Shown here: one piece after another, positions 1 to 6,791 of the stretch
Layout of the letters: each line of letters starts with the position of its first letter
Position numbering within the stretch: position 1 is the stretch's first letter
Origin: SHZI01 sp964407855
GTDB lineage: Bacteria; Pseudomonadota; Gammaproteobacteria; Steroidobacterales; GCA-2729495
Assembly (NCBI GenBank): GCA_964407855.1
Contig: CAYOXI010000048.1
Location: 1 to 19,320, forward strand
Length of the DNA: 19,320 nt
Direction of reading: 5' to 3'
Notes under the pieces: generated by a model
What the model was told of the DNA's origin: nothing
Database searches by the model: none
Seen by the model: only the letters and a program-made list of their open reading frames with translations
Made by a program: the position numbers and the translations under genes

Positions 1-174
1 GATCTGGCTCGCACTGAAGGCACTGACGGCGAGCGGCACATCCTGCAGGTTCTGTACCCGGCGCTGGGCCGTCACCAGGATCTCGTCAACTGCGGCGACG
101 GGACCTGCGACCGTGGCGAGTGCCAGGCCGCCAACAATGCTCAAGGTTTTCGCGGACAGGATGCGTGTCTGCAT
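1..174 (-). CDS. TonB-dependent outer-membrane receptor, N-terminal fragment (cut by window edge)
   Basis: Only the first 58 codons are inside the window; the gene runs off the left edge. Residues 1-28 form a Sec signal peptide (basic MQTR start, hydrophobic core, cleavage near VAA-VDE). It is followed at once by EILVTAQRR and then VQNLQDVPLAVSAFSA, the TonB box region and the start of the plug domain, as is typical of TonB-dependent receptors in catabolic proteobacteria. The family imports substrates across the outer membrane using TonB/ExbBD energy. The start is supported by AGGGGA 8 nt upstream of the ATG. A strong terminator at 322-349 separates it from the same-strand gene at 381-989, so it probably has its own promoter within 175-320. 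The substrate cannot be inferred from this piece, but its position next to catabolic enzymes suggests uptake of their substrate. Confidence 0.9.
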   Translation of the reverse strand, partial: MQTRILSAKTLSIVGGLALATVAGPVAAVDEILVTAQRRVQNLQDVPLAVSAFSASQI

Positions 175-321
175 GTTCGGTTTCCCCTGGTGGCCCCCGG
201 TGGGCACGAAGTACGAAACCCGCCACCGTTTCAAATACACCACAGGACGGGGAAGTGGAATGCTACCAGACTCAGGCGGAAAATCGCCTTGTGGCGAAAA
301 CGCTGCGTTGGGCGGTCCAGA

Positions 322-349
322 AAAAAGCCCGGCGTGTGCCGGGCTTTTT
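322..349. terminator. Bidirectional rho-independent terminator
   Basis: A perfect 12-bp stem (322-333 pairs with 338-349) encloses a GTGT tetraloop. The GC-rich core AGCCCGGC/GCCGGGCT is flanked by an A-run on one side and a T-run on the other, so it can terminate transcription in both directions. On the minus strand it lies 31 nt after the stop of the gene at 381-989. Confidence 0.85.
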
Positions 350-380
350 CAGGTCGCGTGACTGACTCCGGGGTGGGGCT

Positions 381-989
381 TCAATCCGCCAGTTCGCAGG
401 TGATCACGCCGTCGTCCTGCCAGGGAGAAACCCGCAGCTTCACCCCCATCGTGGCGCCATAGCCCATCAGCCGGGGAATCGTCCAGGTCTCGTGGATTTC
501 CTGGGACGTCAGGTCGAACTGGCCGATGCGCCGGCACTGGGACAGCACCCAGCCGAAGGGGTCTTTCCAGGTCCGGCTCCGGCCCTCGCCGGTGCTGTCC
601 AGGGCCAGCACGTAGTGACAGGCGGTGCGGTCGAAGAGGGCAACCAGCGCGATCTCGGGCATGCCGGCCTTCTCGATGATCTGCTTCATGCGCAGGTTGA
701 TGGGCTCCATCGTCTTGATATCGTGGGCGATGTACTGCTCGAGCATGCCGTTGTTCTTGGCGAACTGGATCGCGAGCAGGTGGGCCTTCACCAGCGGGTC
801 GTTCATTTCATGGGCGTAGCCGGCATGATTGCCCAGCATCTTCAGCAGCACGGACATGGATTTGCCGAGTTCCCCCTCCCGGCCCTCGAAGCCGCTCAGG
901 GTCTTGTACTGGTTGGCCCCGGTCTGGGCCTTGGGGGCATGAGGGGGGACCTCGGCGATAACGGGTTTGCCTGCCGGCTGTGCATTCAT
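381..989 (-). CDS. Unrecognised 202-residue cytoplasmic protein
   Basis: I do not recognise this family. The protein has no signal peptide and no membrane segment. Residues 1-25 are rich in Pro and Ala and look disordered. Residues 40-115 are helical and rich in Met and Leu. Residues 115-202 are a mixed alpha/beta part with Cys124, Cys152 and Cys198 and aromatic motifs (DPFGW at 143-147, ETWTIPRLMGYG at 167-178). The ATG at 989 was chosen because GGGAG lies about 8 nt upstream (CCAGGGAGCAGACCA) and because upstream codons in the frame overlap the divergent gene. It is transcribed away from the amidase operon (start 1263) across a 273-bp intergenic region and ends at the terminator at 322-349. 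The divergent arrangement hints at shared regulation with the operon, but no DNA-binding motif is visible. Existence as a gene is likely; the function is unknown. Confidence 0.75.
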   Translation of the reverse strand: MNAQPAGKPVIAEVPPHAPKAQTGANQYKTLSGFEGREGELGKSMSVLLKMLGNHAGYAHEMNDPLVKAHLLAIQFAKNNGMLEQYIAHDIKTMEPINLRMKQIIEKAGMPEIALVALFDRTACHYVLALDSTGEGRSRTWKDPFGWVLSQCRRIGQFDLTSQEIHETWTIPRLMGYGATMGVKLRVSPWQDDGVITCELAD

Positions 990-1262
990 TGGTCTGCTCC
1001 CTGGAAGGTGGTGGCTCGTAGAACCCTGATTGTGTACTTCGTTGGCCCCGGCCGCCGCGGCGCTGGGCCGGAAAATTCCTGCCTGTCCGCAGCTTGGCCT
1101 GTCCGCCGCTTGAACAGCGCTGCCGGACCGGTCGGACACCTCCCGGCCCTGTGCGAGTATGCCACCAGTGGCGGGGATTTTTTCCGGCCGGCCGGCCAGC
1201 GTCCGGACGGCTTGCGGGTAGTCCCGTTCAATGGAACTATGGCCGACTTTCGGGGGGCTCGC

Positions 1263-1907
1263 ATGGCCGACAGCAGCGCAGCAAAGAACTACTCCGGGGT
1301 CTGGGACAACCGGCTCGGCTTTGGCCGCAAATCCGCCCTGCTGGTCATCGACCTGCTCCAGGGCTATACCCTCAAAGGTGCCCCACTGTTTGCGCCGGGC
1401 GTGGTCAGGGCCGTCGCCGAAATGCCGCCCCTGCTGAAGCTGGCCCGGGCGAAGAAGATGCCCATCATCCACACGCGGGTTTTCTACAACCCCGGGAATT
1501 TCGCCGATGGCGGCGTCTGGATCAAGAAGGCGCCGGTCCTGAAGAGCCTGGTTCCGGGCAACAAGTACGCCCAGTTCTGCAAGGGGGTCGAGCCCGCCAA
1601 AGGCGAGCTTGTCATCGTCAAGAACTACGCGAGCTGCTTCTTCGGCACCTCGCTCGCGTCCACGCTGACGGCAATGGGGGTGGATACGGTGCTCATCACC
1701 GGCTGCACCACGTCAGGCTGCATCCGCGCTTCCGCGGTGGATGCCGTGCAGAACGGCTTTCGCCCGATCGTGATCCGGGAATGCGTCGGCGACCGCCACG
1801 ACGGGCCCCATGAAGCCAACCTGTTCGACATCAATGCAAAGTACGGCGATGTGATCAGCAAGGCCGAGGCGATGAAGCACATCCGCGGCATCAGGAAGAA
1901 CGGCTAG
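1263..1907 (+). CDS. Isochorismatase-family amidohydrolase (N-carbamoylsarcosine amidase / maleamate amidase type)
   Basis: This is a 214-residue cysteine hydrolase of the isochorismatase fold. The catalytic triad is visible: Asp30 in ALLVIDLLQGY, Lys120 in VIVKNYASCFF, and nucleophile Cys153 in GCTTSGCIRASAVDA. The motif after the cysteine (TSGCxRASAVDA) matches the N-carbamoylsarcosine amidohydrolase / maleamate amidohydrolase branch rather than true isochorismatases. Enzymes of that branch hydrolyse a linear amide or carbamoyl group, releasing ammonia. The length is normal for the family. The ATG at 1263 is preceded by a G-run about 7 nt upstream; an in-frame ATG at 1239 is possible but has no clear ribosome site. 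It is the first gene of a same-strand group with the imidase-like gene 49 bp downstream. In pathways of this kind the ring is opened by an imidase or hydantoinase and the resulting half-amide is cleaved by such an amidase. The specific substrate is inference. Confidence 0.9.
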   Translation: MADSSAAKNYSGVWDNRLGFGRKSALLVIDLLQGYTLKGAPLFAPGVVRAVAEMPPLLKLARAKKMPIIHTRVFYNPGNFADGGVWIKKAPVLKSLVPGNKYAQFCKGVEPAKGELVIVKNYASCFFGTSLASTLTAMGVDTVLITGCTTSGCIRASAVDAVQNGFRPIVIRECVGDRHDGPHEANLFDINAKYGDVISKAEAMKHIRGIRKNG

Positions 1908-1910
1908 GCA

Positions 1911-1934
1911 ACACAGACCAGCACACAGACCAGC
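1911..1934 (+). repeat. Perfect 12-bp tandem duplication in the intergenic spacer
   Basis: The unit ACACAGACCAGC occurs twice head to tail (1911-1922, 1923-1934), followed by a diverged partial copy (GACACCGACCA). It lies between the stop at 1907 and the Shine-Dalgarno sequence of the next gene. It may be slippage noise or may tune translation of the downstream gene. Confidence 0.8.
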
Positions 1935-1956
1935 GACACCGACCAAGGGGAGACCA

Positions 1957-2865
1957 ATGGCCAGCAAAACGGACCGCAGCAAGCTCACGCAGAGCCCGCA
2001 CTACGATTACGTGCCGATCATCGACCGGCCCAAGCTCCGGATGCCGAAGGGCGCCCGGGTAGCCGTCATCCCCTACATCAACATCGAGCACTTCCCGCAC
2101 AACATCCCGGGCACCGCCATCATCCCCGGCACCCAGCAGTTCAACCCGGATCCCCTCAACTACGGCTGGCGCGACTACGGCAACCGGGTTGGCCTGTGGA
2201 GGATGATCGAGGCAATGGACCAGCTGGGCATGCGGGGTACCGTCTGCCTGAACTCCGAGATCATCCGGGAGTATCCACGGATCGTCGAAGAGACCAACAA
2301 GCGGAAGTGGGCCTTCATCGGCCACGGCATCAACAATGCCCCGGCCAACTTCCTCTCCGGCATCGATGAGAAAAAGGAGCGGGAGATCATCAGCGGCGTG
2401 CTGAAGGCCATGGAGAAGGCCATCGGCCGGAAGACCAAAGGCTGGCTGTCACCGTTCCTGACCCACACCAACAATACGCCGAGCATCCTCGCCGACCTGG
2501 GCGTTGAATACCTGTGCGACTACACGGCCGATGACCATCCCTTCCCGTTCAATGTCAGGAAGGGCAGCCTGATCTCGGTGCCCTACACCGTCGAGCTGAA
2601 CGACATCCCGGCATTCGCCAACGTCGGGGTCAGTTCGGAGGCTTTCGGCGACATGATCGTCGACCAGTTCGACGTGCTGTACGATGAGGGGGCTGACAAT
2701 GCCCGGTGCATGCCGATCTGCCTGCACACCTTCTGGGTGGGACAGCCCAACAAGTTCAAGCACCTGAAGCGGGCATTTGCCCACATTGCCAGTCACAAGG
2801 ACGTCTGGTTGACAACCGGCGACGAGGTCAACGACTGGTTCCGCAAGAGCTATCTCAAGAAGTAA
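1957..2865 (+). CDS. Polysaccharide deacetylase-family hydrolase, PuuE allantoinase / cyclic imidase-like
   Basis: This 302-residue NodB-homology protein resembles the subgroup containing the allantoinase PuuE and bacterial cyclic-imide hydrolases, not chitin or peptidoglycan deacetylases. Supporting motifs are NYGWRDYGNRVGLWR (68-82), GHGINN (122-127), GWLSPFLTHTNNTPSIL (162-178), a CDYTADDHPF segment (187-196), VPYTVELNDIP (208-218) and a late ICLHTFWVG (254-262). The canonical NodB TFDDG motif is replaced around Asn42-Ile-Glu44, and the second His of the HxxxH metal site is Asn127, consistent with the divergent metal usage of this subgroup. There is no signal peptide, so it is cytoplasmic. 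AGGGGAGA lies 6-7 nt before the ATG. Expected chemistry, from the family, is hydrolytic opening of a cyclic amide, imide or ureide. The amidase upstream could act on the product. The exact substrate is unknown. Confidence 0.85.
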   Translation: MASKTDRSKLTQSPHYDYVPIIDRPKLRMPKGARVAVIPYINIEHFPHNIPGTAIIPGTQQFNPDPLNYGWRDYGNRVGLWRMIEAMDQLGMRGTVCLNSEIIREYPRIVEETNKRKWAFIGHGINNAPANFLSGIDEKKEREIISGVLKAMEKAIGRKTKGWLSPFLTHTNNTPSILADLGVEYLCDYTADDHPFPFNVRKGSLISVPYTVELNDIPAFANVGVSSEAFGDMIVDQFDVLYDEGADNARCMPICLHTFWVGQPNKFKHLKRAFAHIASHKDVWLTTGDEVNDWFRKSYLKK

Positions 2866-2883
2866 ACGGTAAGGAAGCAAGCC

Positions 2884-3156
2884 ATGGCCAAACGCGTACA
2901 GGATGCCAGGCCCCGCCGGTCAAAGGAGGCCGAGGCCTGGGTGAGGGAGAACATCGCGGAGCAGAAGAAGCGCTACGCCGCGATCGTCAAGGAGCAGGAT
3001 GAGCTGGGCCCCCAGCGCGAGAAGTGGGTCGCGGACTTTCTGCAGATCATCCAGACCAGGGGCTTCAACATGAACGGCGACATGCGGCGGGTGATCAAAC
3101 CCGGCGAGGTGCCGAAGAAGCCCAGGGGCATGAAGCATCACCAGGTCGTCTTTTAA
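2884..3156 (+). CDS. Small 90-residue protein of unknown function in the imidase operon
   Basis: This highly charged, mostly helical protein is not one I recognise. The N-terminal two thirds (residues 1-55) are rich in Lys, Arg, Glu and Gln (for example EAEAWVRENIAEQKKRY) and look like a long amphipathic or coiled-coil helix. The tail (60-90) is rich in Gly, Pro and Lys and ends KHHQVVF. There is no signal, membrane segment or zinc motif. AAGGAAG lies 5-7 nt before the ATG. The gene sits 18 bp after the imidase-like gene, and its TAA overlaps the AAGGAG ribosome site of the cupin gene, so the three are almost certainly cotranscribed and probably translationally coupled. The tight position suggests a small partner subunit or chaperone for one of the neighbouring enzymes; that is inference. 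Confidence 0.8.
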   Translation: MAKRVQDARPRRSKEAEAWVRENIAEQKKRYAAIVKEQDELGPQREKWVADFLQIIQTRGFNMNGDMRRVIKPGEVPKKPRGMKHHQVVF

Positions 3157-3168
3157 GGAGAATCACCC

Positions 3169-4122
3169 GTGGCCCGTCCACATATCGAGCCCTACATCGA
3201 ACTCGACCAGCCCTACAAGAAGTTCGATCTCAGCGGCTTCAAAGGCAGCAACTACAAGGTGCTGTCCCTGGATACCGCTACCGGCGCCTGCACGCTCAAG
3301 GTCCGCTTCGACGGCGGTTTCAAGCGCAAGCCTGGCCTCAGCTACTCCGACATGGAGATCTTCGTCCTCAACGGCAAGATCAAGGTGGGCCGGGAAACCT
3401 GGCTGGAGGGGCACTACGCCTTCATCCCGGCGGGCATGACCGTGGGCGCCATCGAAGTGCCCCAGGGTGCCGAGGCGCTCGTGATGTTCAACGACAGCGA
3501 GCCCAGCTATGCGGAGTCCGGCAGCCATCACCAGCTGGCACTGACGGAAGCTTTCACGTCGGTCAACAGCTACGAGGACCGTCCCTGGGGGCCTGGCAAC
3601 CTGGTCAGCCCGTCCGTGGCCACGGGCTGCCTGATCAAGGTCCTGCACTACGACGTGCTGACCGAGGCGCTGAGCTTCCTTTACTGCATGACACCGCGCT
3701 TTGCCCAGGACAACATCTCCTACCACGACAGCGCGGAGGAGTCGTATCACATCTGGGGCACGTCCTGGATGATGCAGTTCGGAGAGCTGCCGACGGGCGG
3801 TTACTTCTGGCGGCCGCCGTACATCAACCACGGATCCTTCCGCTGCAAGTACGGCACGATTGCCTTTGGCCGCACCGACTCGATCCTGTTCAACTACTTC
3901 CACTTCAATCCGTGGACCAATCCGGACGAGAACAAGCTGCGCGCGGCAGCGGCTCATTACCGCAAGCGGCCCCAGCTCTACAACTGGGTGGCATCGGACG
4001 GTCACAACCATCCCCATGGCCCGCCGGACTTCGAGCATGGGGACTACCGCAACGATCCGCAGGTGCGCATGCTCCACGGCGAGCCGGTCGGCGGCAGCGT
4101 GCGGAAGAAGAAGCGCAAGTAG
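3169..4122 (+). CDS. Two-domain (bicupin) protein, probable metal-dependent enzyme
   Basis: This 317-residue protein has two cupin-like barrels. Barrel one (about 40-110) has the cupin pattern SYSDMEIFVLNGKIKVG followed by a G-x-Y-x-F-I-P-x-G motif, but lacks the usual paired histidines and may be structural. Barrel two (about 155-245) contains YHDSAEESYHIWG (185-197) and GELPTGGYFWRPPYINHG (205-222). His186, Glu190/Glu191, His194 and His221 there are plausible metal ligands. A C-terminal extension (250-317) contains a His cluster (HNHPHG, 279-284) and a very basic end. The start is GTG at 3169 with AAGGAG 9 nt upstream, overlapping the preceding stop. It is the last gene of the operon and ends before a strong terminator. 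Cupins include dioxygenases, isomerases and decarboxylases; I cannot choose a reaction. The gene call is firm, the function open. Confidence 0.85.
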   Translation: MARPHIEPYIELDQPYKKFDLSGFKGSNYKVLSLDTATGACTLKVRFDGGFKRKPGLSYSDMEIFVLNGKIKVGRETWLEGHYAFIPAGMTVGAIEVPQGAEALVMFNDSEPSYAESGSHHQLALTEAFTSVNSYEDRPWGPGNLVSPSVATGCLIKVLHYDVLTEALSFLYCMTPRFAQDNISYHDSAEESYHIWGTSWMMQFGELPTGGYFWRPPYINHGSFRCKYGTIAFGRTDSILFNYFHFNPWTNPDENKLRAAAAHYRKRPQLYNWVASDGHNHPHGPPDFEHGDYRNDPQVRMLHGEPVGGSVRKKKRK

Positions 4123-4136
4123 GCACGACGGCCATC

Positions 4137-4173
4137 AGCCGCCCGGTCCGTCATGGGCCGGGCGGCTTTTTTT
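4137..4173 (+). terminator. Rho-independent terminator of the amidase-imidase-cupin operon
   Basis: A 10-bp perfect stem, AGCCGCCCGG (4137-4146) with CCGGGCGGCT (4158-4167), is followed by a run of T to 4173. It lies 14 nt after the cupin stop and abuts the stop of the convergent gene, whose TCA starts at 4173. It lacks a T-run on the minus strand, so it serves the plus-strand operon. Confidence 0.9.
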
Positions 4174-5675
4174 CAGCCGCCGGCCTTCAGCAGCGCAAAG
4201 AACTCCCGTCGCGTCCGCGGTCCGTAGGTCAGGTAGGTGGGGTCCGGCTGCTCCGCATTTCTCGTCTTCTCGTGCTGCATCGAATCCGCCAGGAATGACT
4301 TCTGGATATCGGGCAGGGAGAGCCCGTAGGGCTTCAGCGCATTCAGGCCGAAGACCTTGGCACGCCGTTCCGGCGTGATTTCCGGATAGCCGAAGCGCTC
4401 CTGGAACTCGGGCGAGATCTGGAAGGTGCGGAAGGCCTGGATCTGGTCCTGCGGTGAGCCATACCAGATGGAGTCGGTACCCCAGAGGATGTTGTCCTCG
4501 CCCACGTACCGGAAGAGCTTGCCCATCGCGTGGGCCGCCTCGTTGGGATCGCGCATCAGGTAGCGCCAGGTGGTGCCGAGTTCGGCATAGACGTTGGCGT
4601 TGGGCTTCACGCCATTGTCGATCAGGGACTGGATCAGCGAGTCGATGCCCAGCTCGTGCTTTCCCGGGATGAATTCCTTGTCCCGGAACTTCAGGTCGTA
4701 GCCCGAGTGGTAGATGATGAAGTTGATGTCCGGGTTCAGGCGCGCGGCCTTGCCCACATCGCCGCAGCCGCCGTACTGCCGGTTCTTGCCGGTCATGAAG
4801 GGCGTGGGCAGGGGCAGGCCCTTGTGGATGCAGATGGTGCGCACGCCGGTCCTGCGGGCCATGTCGATCAGCCGGGCGCCGGCATCCTCGTCGTCCAGCC
4901 ACCAGCCGGTTTCCCCGGCGGGATCCGCCTGGGTATAGGTTTTCCAGGCAGAAACCTTCCACTTTTCAGCGAGTTCTACCATTCTCTCAACGTCACCTGG
5001 CAGGTTTGGTACGACCCGCCCGTGGACCAGCAGGCGCTGGCTCCCGTCGAGTGCGTCGACCATCTCCCGGGTGGCTTCCGCTTCTTCCTGGGTCAGCGGC
5101 ATGTCCTCGTGCGAGGTGGGCGTAAAGGTGAGCACCGCCATGTCGGTGTCACTGTCGAGGAACATCTCCTTGACGAAGGCCTGGCTGGTGAAGCACTTCA
5201 TGTGCCCGAACTCGGAATCCGGATCGAGGTAGTCGCACTTCGACTGGGGCATGAACTTCAGCCCGGTGGCGGTCAGCATGTCCGGCGCTTTCCAGCGCTC
5301 GAGGGCGTTCACATGGTGTCCCTGGATGTCGAAGATGAACTCCCGCTTCGCGAGAGATTCGGCGGCCGCAGCGTTGTCCAGCGCCGCCACCCGGGGCAGC
5401 ACGTAACTGCCGCCGGTCTTGCCGACGGCGGCGTGCACCTCGTTGAAGGCCAGCAGCGTGGTGGCAGCACCCGCTGCCGTGGTGACGAAGTGGCGCCGGT
5501 TCCAGCCGAGACGGCGGGCATTGATGCCCACCTGTTCCATCGCGTGTTCGTTGGCCAGGATGTTGTGGCGATCCAGGGGCCGCGGTACGAATTCCCCATT
5601 GCTCGTCGTATCCACCTTGATGGGCAGGCGGACACCATCCGGATCGAAGCGTGAACGGCTGTCCTTGCGGGCCAT
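4173..5675 (-). CDS. Amidohydrolase-2 family protein with twin-arginine signal, predicted periplasmic
   Basis: This 500-residue metal-dependent hydrolase of the amidohydrolase-related (TIM-barrel) superfamily matches the PF04909-type architecture. A twin-arginine signal is visible: Arg60-Arg61 in WNRRHFVTTAAGAATTLL, with cleavage likely near VHAA (80-83). Unusually, about 59 residues precede the arginine pair. Candidate metal and active-site residues are His120-His121 (FDIQGHHVN), His284 (CIHKG), His323 (IIYHSGYD) and Asp401 (WGTDSIWYG). The ATG at 5675 has GGAG 8 nt upstream. A Met46 start would give a conventional Tat signal but has no ribosome site. The family hydrolyses or decarboxylates small organic acids, lactones or amides. 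The gene converges with the cupin operon and is divergent from the lipoprotein/MFS pair. Tat export implies folding, probably with metal, in the cytoplasm. The reaction is unknown. Confidence 0.88.
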   Translation of the reverse strand: MARKDSRSRFDPDGVRLPIKVDTTSNGEFVPRPLDRHNILANEHAMEQVGINARRLGWNRRHFVTTAAGAATTLLAFNEVHAAVGKTGGSYVLPRVAALDNAAAAESLAKREFIFDIQGHHVNALERWKAPDMLTATGLKFMPQSKCDYLDPDSEFGHMKCFTSQAFVKEMFLDSDTDMAVLTFTPTSHEDMPLTQEEAEATREMVDALDGSQRLLVHGRVVPNLPGDVERMVELAEKWKVSAWKTYTQADPAGETGWWLDDEDAGARLIDMARRTGVRTICIHKGLPLPTPFMTGKNRQYGGCGDVGKAARLNPDINFIIYHSGYDLKFRDKEFIPGKHELGIDSLIQSLIDNGVKPNANVYAELGTTWRYLMRDPNEAAHAMGKLFRYVGEDNILWGTDSIWYGSPQDQIQAFRTFQISPEFQERFGYPEITPERRAKVFGLNALKPYGLSLPDIQKSFLADSMQHEKTRNAEQPDPTYLTYGPRTRREFFALLKAGG

Positions 5676-5807
5676 GGGTCGGACTCCATCGGGGCTTACC
5701 AAGGTGACCATAGCGTATCCGGACAGTGACCGCAGCCGGGCATCGCAAGCCTGCCGCGCGGTGGCCATGGAGTACCATCCCGCCGTCCCCGGGCCGGAGC
5801 CCTTGCC

Positions 5808-6788
5808 ATGCAGCGCGAGCCGACGGAAATTGCAGCGAGCCTCGTACTGGCAGCGACCCTGCTGGGACTGGCGGGCTGCACCGGAACCGGGCTCTACGGC
5901 GACCGTCCGGGTCCCTGGCAGATCGTCGCGGTGGATCCTTTGCCGGTGACACTGCCGGAGGCGGGCCGGAGCCTGAAGCTGCGGGTGGTCCATCCGGCGG
6001 GCCCGGGGCCTTTCCCGGTCGTGGTTTTTTCCCACGGTGCCTTTTGCGCGCCGGAGCAGTACGCGGTGATCACGGATCACTGGGCGGCCCACGGCTATGT
6101 GGTCATCCTGCCGAGCCACCAGGATGCACTGAACGCCCCACCCATGACCGATCCGCTGCGGGTGGACCTGCGGATCGCCGCCCGCCTGGCCGACATGGAC
6201 TACATCTTCCGGAACCTGGCTGAAATCGCCGCGCGGGCCGGTATTCCGGGGCGGGTGGATGAAACCCGGCTGGCGACGGCCGGCCATTCCTTCGGCACCG
6301 TGTTCGCGATGGCGCCCGCGGGCCTCTGGCTCCGGGGACCGGATGGCGAGCCCCGCCAGCAGCGGGAGCCCGCGCTCCGGGCGGTGGTGACCTTGAGCGG
6401 GGTCGGGCAGCTGGACGACTTCATGGCGCCGGATGCCTTCCGCGACCTGACCGTACCCCTGATGGCCACCGGCGGCACCCTGGATCTGGGCAACGTGGGT
6501 CGCCCGCCGGTCTATCCCTGGGAGTGGCGGATGTCGCCCTTTTCCCTGGCGCCAGCCGGGGAAAAGTTCAGCGTGGTGCTCGACAACGGGGATCACTATC
6601 TGGGTGGTCTCATCTGCCGGTCCGACCGCGTCAACGCGCCCGATCCTGAGGGTGCTGCCATCAACGCTGAGCTGACGCTGGCCTTCCTGGATGCCTACGT
6701 CCGGGGCGACGCCCGCGCTGCCCGGCTGCTCGCGACCATCGATGTGACCCACCGGACTGCCGGGCGCGCCCGCCTTGAACGAAAGTGA
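5808..6788 (+). CDS. Alpha/beta-hydrolase lipoprotein (PAF-acetylhydrolase / dienelactone hydrolase-like)
   Basis: This 326-residue serine hydrolase is anchored as a lipoprotein: residues 1-23 are a signal sequence ending in the lipobox LAGC with acylated Cys24. The hydrolase core shows the oxyanion strand FPVVVFSHGAF (69-79), the nucleophile elbow GHSFG with Ser161, and a late His263 in DNGDHYLGG. An acid is probably supplied from the TGGTLD loop (Asp226). The pattern resembles secreted PAF-acetylhydrolase or chlorophyllase-like esterases. Residue +2 after Cys is Thr-Gly rather than Asp, so delivery to the outer membrane is plausible by the usual +2 rule. The ATG at 5808 has GGAG 9 nt upstream. 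The next gene begins 3 bp after the stop, so the two are cotranscribed. A periplasmic esterase or lactonase feeding the adjacent catabolic enzymes is inference. Confidence 0.88.
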   Translation: MQREPTEIAASLVLAATLLGLAGCTGTGLYGDRPGPWQIVAVDPLPVTLPEAGRSLKLRVVHPAGPGPFPVVVFSHGAFCAPEQYAVITDHWAAHGYVVILPSHQDALNAPPMTDPLRVDLRIAARLADMDYIFRNLAEIAARAGIPGRVDETRLATAGHSFGTVFAMAPAGLWLRGPDGEPRQQREPALRAVVTLSGVGQLDDFMAPDAFRDLTVPLMATGGTLDLGNVGRPPVYPWEWRMSPFSLAPAGEKFSVVLDNGDHYLGGLICRSDRVNAPDPEGAAINAELTLAFLDAYVRGDARAARLLATIDVTHRTAGRARLERK

Positions 6789-6791
6789 TGC

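Noticed and set aside
284..297. TCGCC/GGCGA hairpin upstream of the TonB receptor gene
   Set aside because: The stem is short, the T-tract is weak, and the strong terminator at 322-349 already explains termination.
492..1262. Plus-strand extension of the amidase frame
   Set aside because: It is antisense to the 202-residue gene, and family length and motifs begin after 1263.
3163..4077. Minus-strand 304-codon frame opposite the cupin gene
   Set aside because: It is an antisense mirror of real coding sequence with Val/Ala/Glu bias and no ribosome site.
3024..4298. 424-codon alternative frame over the cupin gene
   Set aside because: Composition is Arg/Gln/Pro-rich with no domain, while the other frame gives clear cupin motifs, a GTG start and AAGGAG.
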